Source of the DNA: Sphingobium boeckii
GTDB lineage: Bacteria > Pseudomonadota > Alphaproteobacteria > Sphingomonadales > Sphingomonadaceae
DNA: 64,000 nucleotides
Direction: 5' to 3'
NCBI RefSeq assembly: GCF_014199215.1
Contig: NZ_JACIJC010000001.1
Coordinates: 746,001-810,000, forward strand
Position 1 is the first letter of the stretch; each line of letters begins with the position of its first letter. The position numbers were made by a program, and so were the translations under genes. This document shows, one piece after another, positions 45,294 through 53,476 of the stretch. The notes under the pieces were generated by a model. The model was not told the origin of the DNA and did not search any database. It was given only the letters and a program-made list of their open reading frames with translations.

Positions 45294-46160
45294 ATGGCTC
45301 ATGAAACATTGGAGCGGCCGGACGGTGCCGCAGCAGACTGGACGATCCCCCAAGACTGGGCGCGCTATTCCGCGGCCGAACATGCGATGTGGGACACCTT
45401 GTTCGAGCGCCAGGCGGCGATGCTGCCCGGCCGCGTGGCACCCGAATTCCTGGCGGGACTGGATATGCTGCGGCTGTCCAAGCCTGGCATCCCCGATTTC
45501 GGGGAATTGTCGGAACGGCTGATGGCGGCGACGGGCTGGCAGGTTGTCGCCGTGCCAGGGCTGGTGCCTGATGAGGTATTCTTCGACCATCTCGCCAACC
45601 GCCGCTTCGTGGCGGGGCGCTTCATCCGCACGCCCGAACAAGTCGATTATCTCAAGGAGCCCGACATCTTCCACGATGTCTTCGGCCATGTGCCCTTGCT
45701 CGCCAATCCGGTATTCGCCGATTACATGCAGGCTTATGGCGTCGGCGGGCAGCGCGCCGCCGGGCTGGGCGCGATCGAGAAACTGGCGCGACTCTATTGG
45801 TATACCGTCGAATTCGGGCTGATCCGCACGGGCGGCGATCTGCGGATCTACGGGGCAGGCATCGTATCGTCCTTTGGCGAATCCGTCTTCGCGCTCGACG
45901 ATCCCTCGCCCAACCGGTTGGGCTTCGATCTCAAGCGGCTCATGCGCACCCAATATCGGATCGACGACTATCAGCAGACGTATTTCGTCATCGACAGTTT
46001 CGAGGATTTGCTGCGCCAGACCCAAGAGATCGATTTCGGGCCGCTTTATGCCGAGCTTGAGGGGCAGGGGACGATCGAGATCGAAGCCATCCTGCCCGAC
46101 GACACCGTGATCACCCGCGGAACCCAAGCCTATGCGCGAAGCAAGCTGGTGGGGGCATGA
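45294..46160 (+). CDS. phhA: Phenylalanine 4-monooxygenase
   Basis: The 288-residue enzyme hydroxylates L-phenylalanine to L-tyrosine with tetrahydrobiopterin and O2 in the cytoplasm. The iron triad is present: His127 and His132 (IFHDVFGHVPLL) and Glu173 (YWYTVEFGLI). Pterin- and substrate-binding segments (GIVSSFGESVFAL) follow. The length fits bacterial single-domain forms. It begins the operon with an aromatic aminotransferase and phhB, which recycles the pterin cofactor, and overlaps the aminotransferase gene as ATGA. Confidence 0.96.
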   Translation: MAHETLERPDGAAADWTIPQDWARYSAAEHAMWDTLFERQAAMLPGRVAPEFLAGLDMLRLSKPGIPDFGELSERLMAATGWQVVAVPGLVPDEVFFDHLANRRFVAGRFIRTPEQVDYLKEPDIFHDVFGHVPLLANPVFADYMQAYGVGGQRAAGLGAIEKLARLYWYTVEFGLIRTGGDLRIYGAGIVSSFGESVFALDDPSPNRLGFDLKRLMRTQYRIDDYQQTYFVIDSFEDLLRQTQEIDFGPLYAELEGQGTIEIEAILPDDTVITRGTQAYARSKLVGA

Positions 46161-47362
46161 CCGCCCTGACACCGGTCGCGGAGACGTTCGGGCTGTTCGA
46201 TGCGCTGGCGCCACAGCCGGCCGATGCGCTGCTCGCGCTGATCGGGATGCACCGTCGCGACCCGCGGCCGGACAAGATCGACCTCGGCGTCGGCGTGTAT
46301 CGCGATGCGGCAGGCAACACGCCGGTGATGCGCGCGGTAAAGGCGGCCGAGGCGCTGATGGTCCGCGACCAGCCGACGAAGGCCTATATGGGGCCGGAGG
46401 GCGACACACGCTTTACTGAATTGCTCGCATCCGTTGTTCTGGGCGCGCTGGCAGGATCTGACCGCATCACGGGGGTGCAGACCCCCGGTGGAACGGGTGC
46501 GCTACGGCTCGGCGCTGACCTGCTCGCCCGCGCCGGCATGACTGGTCGCGTGTGGATCGGCGCACCGACCTGGCCCAATCACGCACCGATCTTCGCGGCG
46601 GCGGGGCTCCAATGTCTGTTCCATCCTTATTTTGATGCGGCGCGCTCCACGCTCGATTTCGACGCCATGGTGACAGCCTTGGAATCGGCGCGAGCGGGCG
46701 ATGTCGTGCTGCTGCACGGCTGTTGCCACAATCCTACCGGCACCGGCTTTACGCCAGTTCAGTGGCACATGCTTGCGCTCCTCTTCGAGGCACGCGGGAT
46801 CGTTCCTTTCATCGATCTGGCTTATCAGGGGCTGGGAGACGGGCTGGAGGCCGATGCCGTCGGCCTGCGTCTCATGCTCGACGCCGTGCCTGAGGCGTTG
46901 ATCGCCTATAGCTGCGACAAGAATTTCGGTCTCTATCGCGAGCGGGTCGGCGCGTTGTGGGCGCGCTCGACCTCTGTCGATCGGTCCGCTGCGGTGCGCG
47001 ACAATCTGCTGGTGCTGGCGCGGAGCCTCTGGTCGATGCCGCCCGATCATGGTGCGGCAGTGGTGCGGGTCATCTTGGAAGATTCGGCGTTGACCGAAGT
47101 TTGGCGCGCCGAACTGGAGGAAATGCGCCTCCGCATCGGCACGCTGCGCGTGGCACTGGCTGCCGCCGAGCCGCGCCTTTCGCCGATCGGCACGCAGCGC
47201 GGCCTTTTCGCAATGCTGCCAATCGACGGCGCGGCCGTAACGGCATTAAGGGAGCAGCACGGCATCTACATGGCCAGTTCCGGCCGGATCAACATCGCCG
47301 GTCTGCAGGAGGAGACGATCGTCCCCTTCGTTACAGCGCTTGCCCCCTTTCTTCCGGAATAA
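46157..47362 (+). CDS. Aromatic amino acid aminotransferase (class I, TyrB/AspC-like)
   Basis: The 401-residue PLP enzyme has the class Ialpha layout: DKIDLGVGVYRDAAGNTPVMRAV, YMGPEGDTRFTELLA, LLHGCCHNPTGTGFTPVQW, PFIDLAYQGLGDGLEAD, and the PLP Lys in SCDKNFGLYRERVGALW, ending in ASSGRINIAGL. In this operon it would turn tyrosine (from PhhA) into 4-hydroxyphenylpyruvate. AspC-like use of aspartate cannot be excluded. The usual Ala-Lys before Asn-Phe-Gly is replaced by Asp-Lys. Confidence 0.9.
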   Translation: MTALTPVAETFGLFDALAPQPADALLALIGMHRRDPRPDKIDLGVGVYRDAAGNTPVMRAVKAAEALMVRDQPTKAYMGPEGDTRFTELLASVVLGALAGSDRITGVQTPGGTGALRLGADLLARAGMTGRVWIGAPTWPNHAPIFAAAGLQCLFHPYFDAARSTLDFDAMVTALESARAGDVVLLHGCCHNPTGTGFTPVQWHMLALLFEARGIVPFIDLAYQGLGDGLEADAVGLRLMLDAVPEALIAYSCDKNFGLYRERVGALWARSTSVDRSAAVRDNLLVLARSLWSMPPDHGAAVVRVILEDSALTEVWRAELEEMRLRIGTLRVALAAAEPRLSPIGTQRGLFAMLPIDGAAVTALREQHGIYMASSGRINIAGLQEETIVPFVTALAPFLPE

Positions 47363-47366
47363 TTCG

Positions 47367-47687
47367 ATGATTCCTGCCGAAAACCCGCTTGGATTGGACG
47401 CCGATGCGGATAGGGATGCGGCCTATTTGATCGCACTGGAGCATGGTGCCAGGCCTGCCGATGCGTCGTTCAGCGCCTTGCCCAATGCCCAGATGATCGA
47501 AGGGGGCGGGCGGTCGCTTCTGTTTCTTGTCGAGCCTGATCCGTTTGCTGCATGGGAGGAAGTCCCCGGCCGGCGCGAGGCGGCCGCTCTCCACTCGGTG
47601 GGCCTGGGTTTGCTCGATCATCTCACCGATGCGCGCGCCATCGACAGCGCTTGCCTCCCTGAACCTGGTGCGGCGGGAAATCCATGA
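47367..47687 (+). CDS. Internally deleted 4-hydroxyphenylpyruvate dioxygenase-like protein
   Basis: A 106-residue frame lies between the aminotransferase and phhB genes and overlaps phhB by four bases. Residues 5-10 (NPLGLD) match the start of bacterial HPPDs; the text then jumps to a part matching about residues 95-165 of a full enzyme: AYLIALEHGARPADASF, QMIEGGGRSLLFLV and GLGLLDHLT, the last with the first iron-ligand His. About 80 residues are missing inside, and everything after DHLT (the catalytic domain) is absent. It cannot be an active dioxygenase. It could be a relic or a small VOC-fold protein with a new role; its intact frame and coupling argue it is still translated. Confidence 0.6.
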   Translation: MIPAENPLGLDADADRDAAYLIALEHGARPADASFSALPNAQMIEGGGRSLLFLVEPDPFAAWEEVPGRREAAALHSVGLGLLDHLTDARAIDSACLPEPGAAGNP

Positions 47688-47971
47688 TGGACGCTCTCTC
47701 TCCCGAACAGCAGATGGCGGCGCTCGATGACCTCCCCGGCTGGACCTATGACGCGGCGCGAAAGGCACTTTTCCGCAATATCACGCTTGCCGATTTTTCG
47801 GCTGCATTCGCGCTTATGACAAGAATTGCGCTCGCCGCAGAACAGCAGGATCATCATCCGGAATGGTCGAACGTGTATAACCGGATCGACATCTGGCTGA
47901 CCACGCATGATGCAGGCGGGGTCTCCGCACGCGATGTGAAGATGGCGCAAACGATCGAGGCGTTTCTATAG
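47684..47971 (+). CDS. phhB: 4a-hydroxytetrahydrobiopterin dehydratase
   Basis: The 95-residue protein is a pterin-4a-carbinolamine dehydratase, which regenerates the pterin used by PhhA. The active-site residues are His57-His58-Pro59 (EQQDHHPEWSNVYNRIDIWLTTHDAGG) and His75. The start (MMDALSPEQ) is coupled to the preceding frame by overlap. It ends the phenylalanine operon. Confidence 0.95.
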   Translation: MMDALSPEQQMAALDDLPGWTYDAARKALFRNITLADFSAAFALMTRIALAAEQQDHHPEWSNVYNRIDIWLTTHDAGGVSARDVKMAQTIEAFL

Positions 47972-48301
47972 GCCCATCATGCCTGGGTGATCTCCGCGAA
48001 ACGATACCTTCGCCAGCGGGCCGGCCGCGCACGCCGGCGGCAACCGGGGCTTTTCCATGAAACGCCATCGTGCGGGGCTTCGAGCAAGCCGAGGGTGCCT
48101 CGGTCGGGCTGACCGGAGGAGCCATGCGCCGCCGCCGCTCGAACAAGCCAGCAGTTAGCCACGCCTGACCTATATCGATGCCGCCAGGATTACTTTCCGG
48201 CGGCATCGCCTTTATCCGAACACTGAATTCTTCTGCTTGATAACAGTGGTTGAAGTCGTTGCTCTCTGTCGATGTTTTTCATTTATGTTTTTTTATCGGG
48301 A
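47972..48301. other. Intergenic region after the phh operon, with strong hairpin
   Basis: No convincing gene is seen. A ten-base perfect stem (CGATGCCGCC at 48176-48185 with GGCGGCATCG at 48199-48208, 13-base loop) followed by CCTTTAT may end the phh transcript. 48209-48300 is AT-rich. A possible minus-strand gene tail ending at 47977 (RGTLGLLEAPHDG...YRFAEITQA) has no recognisable family. Confidence 0.5.
48176..48208 (+). terminator. Hairpin, probable terminator of the phh operon
   Basis: Ten perfectly paired bases enclose a 13-base loop; the T-tract after it is weak (CCTTTAT). It is 205 bases after the phhB stop. Confidence 0.45.
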
Positions 48302-48427
48302 CTAATTTCGGGTCTGCGCGGATACGCCGCCTCTGCGGCCTCCCGGACCGGCTGTTCCTGCCGGATCAGCTTTGCGAGGATACGACGAGCCTGAATGCGC
48401 GGTGAGAGCGTTACGAATGGTCTTCAT
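48302..48427 (-). CDS. Possible small protein (41 residues)
   Basis: The frame MKTIRNALTAHSGSSYPRK... starts with ATG seven bases after CCAGGAGAC, a very good ribosome-binding site, 50 bases downstream of the broken OYE gene. A second frame of the same DNA reads RIQARRILAKLIRQEQPVRE AAEAAYPRRPEIS... and looks more protein-like, so a one-base frameshift near codon 9 is possible. I do not recognise either version. Confidence 0.3.
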   Translation of the reverse strand: MKTIRNALTAHSGSSYPRKADPAGTAGPGGRRGGVSAQTRN

Positions 48428-48476
48428 GACGTGTCTCCTGGTTGCCCGACACACGGGTCAGCTGCTTCGCGAGGGA

Positions 48477-49386
48477 TCAGGCGGTGACCGGGTCGGTGCG
48501 CGCTTCGTGGATCGGGTAATTGGTCAGGCCTTTCTCCGCGCCGCCGTTGAGCGTCTCGGGGTGGAGCGGATTGAGCGGCCAGTCGTTCGTGATCCGCGCG
48601 GGCAGATCGGGATTGGCGATGAATGTGCGACCAAAGGCCACCAGGTCGGCAAGGCCGGTGGAGAGCAGGCTATCCGCGCGCTCGACGGTGTAGCGCCCCG
48701 CATAGATGATGCGCCCGCTGAAGGCGCTGCGCGCAGCCTGGCGGAAGCTCAGCGGCAGGTCGGGCGCATTGTCCCAGTCGGCCTCGGCGACAGAGAGATA
48801 GGCAATGCCCGCCGCTTCGAGCACCTTGATCGCCTCGACATAGGTTGCGTGCGGATCGTCCTCGACCAGCCCGATATAGACGCGATCCTGATCGGTGCTC
48901 TCGAACAGCGGCGTGAAACGTACACCCAGACGGTCAGGCCCGATTGCCTCTGCTACTGCCGCCACGATCTCACGCAGGAGCGCGGGCGGTTGTCCAGCGA
49001 ACCGCCATAGGCGTCGGTGCGGGTATTGGCGTCGGCCGAGATGAACTGGTTGACGAGGTGACCGTTGGCGGAATGGATCCCGACCCCGTCGAACCCGGCG
49101 GTCATGGCGTTGCGGGCCGCCTGCGCGTAAAGCGCGACCAGTTCGCCAATCTCGGCCATGGTGAGCGCGCGGGGCAGCGAAGGCTCCACCAGCGTGCCTG
49201 TGCCGCGGCCGGTCTCCAGGAAGGCCTTGACCCTCTGCGCCTGGATCGCCGACGGTGCGATCGGAGCTTCTCCATCAGGCTGAAGCTGTGCGTGCGATAC
49301 CCGCCCCACGTGCCAGAGTTGCGCGAAGATCACCCCGCCCTCGGCATGAACTGCCTCGATGACTTGGCGCCACCCGGCGATCTGCG
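48477..49386 (-). pseudogene. Old Yellow Enzyme family NADH:flavin oxidoreductase, 5'-truncated and frameshifted
   Basis: Two frames together encode the C-terminal two thirds of an OYE-family alkene reductase (NemA-like): AGWRQVIEAVHAEGGVIFAQLWHVGRVSH, FDGVGIHSANGHLVNQFISADANTRTDAYGGSLDNR, then in another frame VAEAIGPDRLGVRFTPL and LADLVAFGRTFIANPDLP. The shift lies at 48975-48985 and is explained by loss of one T in an original Arg-Phe-Leu-Arg. The first third, with most FMN-binding residues, is missing because an IS21-family end joins at about 49387. Confidence 0.88.
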
Positions 49387-49947
49387 TGTTGATTGCCGCT
49401 GAGAAGTGACGCGGGGAAGCCAGTAATTTCCACTGAGAAGTGACCCATGTTTGAACCCGTCCCTGGCTTTGATGAGCGGGGGACCATGGAGTGTTGAACA
49501 TGGCATTATTGAGCGTCATCCGGCGCTGGCATTACCGGGATCATCTATCGATCCGGGAGATTGCGAAGCGCACTGGACTATCCCGCAACACCGTTCGTAA
49601 ATATCTGCGATCGGACACGGTCGAGCCTCGGTTCAAGGTGCCGGAAAGGCCGAGCAAGCTGGATCCCTTTGTCGAACGGCTGTCGGCGTGGCTGAGGCGG
49701 GAGATGGGCCGATCACGCAAGCAGAAGCGCACGATCAAGCAGTTGCATGCGGATCTGGTGAGCCTGGGCTTTGATGGTTCCTATGGCCGCGTTGCAGCAT
49801 TCGCCCGGAGTTGGCGTGATGATTATTATCGCCAGCAGCACATGAGCGGCAAGGGCACCTTTGTGCCGCTATCGTTCGCGCCGGGTGAAGCGTTCCAGTT
49901 CGACTGGAGCGAGGACTGGGCGATCATCGATGGTGTGCGCACCAACG
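49387..49947 (+). mobile_element. IS21-family element, left-end fragment
   Basis: The fragment starts with TGTTGATTGCC and has two copies of CTGAGAAGTGAC (49399-49410 and 49433-49444), the repeated terminal motif typical of IS21 elements, followed by the first third of istA. The rest of istA, istB and the right end are gone. It interrupts the OYE gene on the left and joins an unrelated gene fragment at about 49947. Confidence 0.85.
49491..49947 (+). pseudogene. istA: IS21 transposase IstA, N-terminal fragment
   Basis: About 150 residues of IstA remain: the helix-turn-helix (LLSVIRRWHYRDHLSIREIAKRTGLSRNTVRKYLRSD), the linker (KQKRTIKQLHADLVSLGFDGSYGRVAAFARSW), and the start of the catalytic core (GEAFQFDWSEDWAIIDG) with the first catalytic Asp. 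After GVRT the similarity stops abruptly; the frame continues to 50222 with unrelated residues. It lacks the rest of the DDE domain and is inactive. Confidence 0.88.
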
Positions 49948-50430
49948 CGACTCATCTGCTGATAGCTGCCTCCTATGGAATAAAGCCTGCCCCCTTTGTT
50001 CCAGCCGGTCTCCTCCAGCCCTTGCTGTTGGAAGATGTGCTGAAAGGCGTAATGAGATTCCTCGGGATGGATTGCTATGCCAGCGAAGAAGGCATTGAGC
50101 CTTTGCACCTGTTCGGCAAGCCGCTGGGAGATTGGGGCATTATGGTCGAAGCGCTCATCGCGTCCTCTGGTTTTCTTTCCTTTTCGTATTACGCTGAGGC
50201 TGCGCAACAAAAGCGGCTTTAGAATTGAGAACGGCCTTGGGCGCAGATGAAAATGCTCTGCCCAATCATTCAAGGGAATTGAAAATTCGGAGGCGTAGTC
50301 CGTCAACGCCGATGTTGGCTTAAAGCGGGTCGCTATTGCCTGCTCTGATCCGCCTCCGCTTCCCCTGAAAACACTTAGCAGGCCGAGCCTCTCAAGCCCA
50401 TCTACGGCACACCGCAACAACGTTGCGGTC
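49948..50430 (-). pseudogene. Internal fragment of an unrecognised gene
   Basis: The minus-strand frame from about 50430 reads LRCAVDGLERLGLLSVFRGSGGGSEQAIATRFKPT..., then QVQRLNAFFAGIAIHPEESHYAFQHIFQQQGLEETGWNKGGRLYSIGGSYQQMS, where it runs into antisense istA. It also lacks a proper beginning: an in-frame stop lies just upstream. The GGRLYS...YQQ motif reminds me of conserved hypothetical proteins on alphaproteobacterial plasmids and islands, but I cannot name it. It is cut at both ends. Confidence 0.55.
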
Positions 50431-50459
50431 TAAAACAAAGCCCTCGCGTTTCAGCTGGA

Positions 50460-51893
50460 TTATGGTTGCTGCCGCGCCGGAAAGCTCACGGCCCACCCAA
50501 GCCCCAAAGCCTTTTGCAAGCCGACAAAAGTCCGCGCGACATCGGCGCGGGCCTCGCTTGATAACTCCGCATTTTTTTGCTGCTCGACCAAGGCGTTGAG
50601 CAGGTCGATTCGACTGAACGTGCCCGCCTGAAATTGTCTTTCAGCAAAATCCGTCATGCGGGCGTTAGCAGCATGAGAGCGGACGCGTTCAATCAGAATT
50701 TCTCGTGCCGATCGGCTTTTTGCAAGTGCGTCTTCCGCATCGTTCAACGCCATTAAAACGGTCTTGCGATATTTGCCGGCGGCCGCGTCAAAATCTGCTT
50801 GTGCGCTCCCGAGCTGGGCGCGGTTTCGGCCGAAATCGAGAAAATTCCATTTGATCGTTGGCGCTCCAAGCGCCGTGATACTGCCAAGATCGGTGAGGTC
50901 TGTCGGAGCGCTTCCTCCGATTCCAATGATGCCCAACACCGAGAATTGAGGGAGTGAGTCGGCCTTGGTCATGCCGATACGCGCGCTGCTCGCCGCGAGT
51001 TCACGTTCTGCGACCCGAATGTCCGGGCGCCGACTGATCAGAGCGGCGATATCGCCAACGGGGACTCTGTCGGGTGCTTTCGGGACGCTACCGGAACCGC
51101 CCACCAGCACGTCAATGGCACCGGGCTTTTCGCCAATCAAAATAGCCAACGCGTTCAGATCGGTATTGATCGTTGCTTCGATGACGCTCAGCCGCTCTTT
51201 TGCGCTTGCGAGGTCCATGACCTTTTGTTCGACCACAGCTTCCGACACTGTGCCGCGGTTAAAGCGTTGTTGCGTCAACAGCAGCAACTCTTGGCAAATG
51301 ATGCCACTCGTCCGAGCCGCCGTCGCACTGTGCTGCTGTTGACGTAGATTGATGTACAGCTGAGCAATTTGCGCGGCCAGACTAACCTGTATGTCGCCCA
51401 GCGTAGCTTGTGCGGCAGCCATTGTTGCACGTGACGCCTCAAGCCGGCGCTTCTGTCCTCCAAAAAGGTCGATTTCCCAGCTCGCTGTAAAACCAAGATT
51501 GTAGATTTCGATGTCGCTCGAATCCGAGGCGGCATTGCCGAGGTTCAATCCTGGTACGTGTGCACCGAGGTAGCGCGGGGACGCGCCGACGCTGGGCGCG
51601 CCATCCGCTTTTTGAAACCGGAACTGCGCACGCGCCTGGCGTATCCGTGCTTTGGCTATCTCCATGTCGGGATTGGCCGTGAAAGACCGCTCGATCAATG
51701 AATCGAGGGTCGCGTCGCCAAAACCGATCCACCATCGTGCGATCGGCGTTTTCGTGCCGTCCACAGCATCACTCGTTCTTGTAAAATTGGGCGAGGTCGA
51801 TGCCATTAATATCTTAGGGGGGCCTGCATAGTCGGGGCCGACGGTGCAGGCCGTGAGCACCGTCGAAAGGGCGAGCATCGTGGTTGTGCGCAT
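50460..51893 (-). CDS. Efflux outer-membrane lipoprotein (NodT/OprM family)
   Basis: The 477-residue protein is the outer-membrane factor of a tripartite pump. A lipobox (LSTVLTAC, Cys at residue 16) marks it as a lipoprotein; then come the family repeats with WWIGFGDATLDSLIERSFTANPDMEIAKARIRQARAQ and ASWEIDLFGGQKRRLEASRATMAAAQATL. It is nine bases downstream of the EmrB-type gene on the same strand and forms a complete drug-export operon with it and the EmrA-type adaptor. Confidence 0.93.
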   Translation of the reverse strand: MRTTTMLALSTVLTACTVGPDYAGPPKILMASTSPNFTRTSDAVDGTKTPIARWWIGFGDATLDSLIERSFTANPDMEIAKARIRQARAQFRFQKADGAPSVGASPRYLGAHVPGLNLGNAASDSSDIEIYNLGFTASWEIDLFGGQKRRLEASRATMAAAQATLGDIQVSLAAQIAQLYINLRQQQHSATAARTSGIICQELLLLTQQRFNRGTVSEAVVEQKVMDLASAKERLSVIEATINTDLNALAILIGEKPGAIDVLVGGSGSVPKAPDRVPVGDIAALISRRPDIRVAERELAASSARIGMTKADSLPQFSVLGIIGIGGSAPTDLTDLGSITALGAPTIKWNFLDFGRNRAQLGSAQADFDAAAGKYRKTVLMALNDAEDALAKSRSAREILIERVRSHAANARMTDFAERQFQAGTFSRIDLLNALVEQQKNAELSSEARADVARTFVGLQKALGLGWAVSFPARQQP

Positions 51894-51901
51894 GAGGGTT
51901 C

Positions 51902-53476
51902 TCAGTGCATGGCGACCGCTGGCCCAGCGGGCAGCGGCTTGAGGAATAAGGCGAGCGGCGCAACGATCATCGTGCTGATCGCGACCAGCAGAAACAGATC
52001 ATTGTACGTCATGACCAACGCCTCGCGGGCAACCGTCCCGGCAAGGGCGCGCAAGGCCGCCCCTTCTCCCACAAGATCGCCCAGATCAGCGAGATACAGG
52101 TGCAGATTGACGGAGCTTTGTCCCAGGGTTTCTGCGAGGCGCGAACTATGAAATGCCAGGCGCTCGTCCTGCAATGTGGCCATCGCCGACAGCGCGAGGG
52201 ATCCGCCGAAATTCCGGGCGGCGTTATAAAGCCCGGAAGCGTCGCTGGCATATTCACGGGGAACGGACACGATGGCTGCCTGGTTGAGAAAGACAAACGT
52301 CAGGACCATGCCGATGCCGCGCAGAATCTGGGACATCACAAAACCGCTTCCGCTCGACTGACCACTGAGCCTGGTTTCCAGCCAGCAACTCAACGCCAGG
52401 ATGACAAACCCGGATGTCACAGCCACCCGGATATCCAGCCTGCGCGTCATCAAAGGGATGAGCGGCAGCGCAATCACCAGCGGGAGGGCGGAAAACATCA
52501 GCACCTGCCCGGCCTGAAGCGCGTTATATCCGGCAATCGTGGCGACGAACTGAGGTATCAGATAATTGGTGCCATACATGACCACACCAAGGACGAGCGC
52601 CATCATAACGATTGATGCAAACTGGCGGTCGCGCAGGAGCGCCAGGCGGATCACCGGTCGGCGACTGAAAAACTGACCTGCCGTGAGCATTGCAAGGCCG
52701 ACGATCGATAGGAGGGTCAGTTTGACCATGAGCGCCGAGTCAAACCATTGTTCGCGGTGCCCCTCCTCGAGGACCACCGTGAGCGCCCCAAGCGCAAGGG
52801 CCATGCCGACGATCCCCAGCCAATCGGCCTGACGAATGAGGTGGAGCTGCAGCTTGCGGTGGGGCAGTCCTATGAACAGCAACACCACCAGCGCGATGCA
52901 AACCGGGATGTTGATGAAGAAGGCGTAATGCCAACTGAGATTTTCGGTGAGCCACCCACCTGCCAACGGCCCCAGAACAGGACCAAGAACGCCTGACACG
53001 GCGTAGAGCGCGGTGCCGATCGCCTGTTGCGGGCGCGGCAGGCGTGTCGCGATGATTGTCATGGCAGTGGGAATCATGGCACCGCCGGTCAGCCCCTGAC
53101 CAGCTCGGCCGATGATCATCATCGTCAATGTCGTCGAAAGGCCACATAAAATAGAAAAGGTCGTGAACAAGATGGCCGCGGTCAGCAGCAAGGTGCGCAG
53201 GCCGAGGACGCGCTCGAGCCAACCAGTCAACGGGATGATGATGATTTCTGCAACGAGGTAGGACGTGGCGATCCAGGTGCCTTCGGTTCCGCTCGCACCG
53301 ATCTCCCCCTGGATCGTCGGCAAGGCAGAATTGACGATCGTGATATCGAGAGTGGCCATCAAGGCACCGAGTATTCCCGCGACGACGGCAAGCCATGCGG
53401 CCAGGTCTGCCTTGTCTGGATTGGATCCAGAAACGGGCATGGCCGGACCATCGCCGTCAAGCGTCGCCGCTGTCAC
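51902..53476 (-). CDS. DHA2-family MFS efflux permease (EmrB type)
   Basis: The 524-residue inner-membrane antiporter has about fourteen spans and DHA2 motifs: GILGALMATLDITIVNSALPTIQGEIGASGTEGTWIATSYLVAEIIIIPLTGWL, RAGQGLTGGAMIP and GVLGPVLGPLAGGWLTENLSW. It exports hydrophobic or anionic toxic compounds with protons. Its start overlaps the adaptor gene stop by four bases. Located in a GntR-type regulon with degradative genes, it probably removes the imported compound or a toxic intermediate. Confidence 0.94.
   Translation of the reverse strand: MTAATLDGDGPAMPVSGSNPDKADLAAWLAVVAGILGALMATLDITIVNSALPTIQGEIGASGTEGTWIATSYLVAEIIIIPLTGWLERVLGLRTLLLTAAILFTTFSILCGLSTTLTMMIIGRAGQGLTGGAMIPTAMTIIATRLPRPQQAIGTALYAVSGVLGPVLGPLAGGWLTENLSWHYAFFINIPVCIALVVLLFIGLPHRKLQLHLIRQADWLGIVGMALALGALTVVLEEGHREQWFDSALMVKLTLLSIVGLAMLTAGQFFSRRPVIRLALLRDRQFASIVMMALVLGVVMYGTNYLIPQFVATIAGYNALQAGQVLMFSALPLVIALPLIPLMTRRLDIRVAVTSGFVILALSCWLETRLSGQSSGSGFVMSQILRGIGMVLTFVFLNQAAIVSVPREYASDASGLYNAARNFGGSLALSAMATLQDERLAFHSSRLAETLGQSSVNLHLYLADLGDLVGEGAALRALAGTVAREALVMTYNDLFLLVAISTMIVAPLALFLKPLPAGPAVAMH

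Noticed and set aside
48124-48168. Fourteen-codon Arg-rich frame after GGAGGAG, followed by a hairpin, resembling a leader peptide
   Set aside because: No biosynthetic gene follows on the same strand, so an attenuation role has nothing to control.
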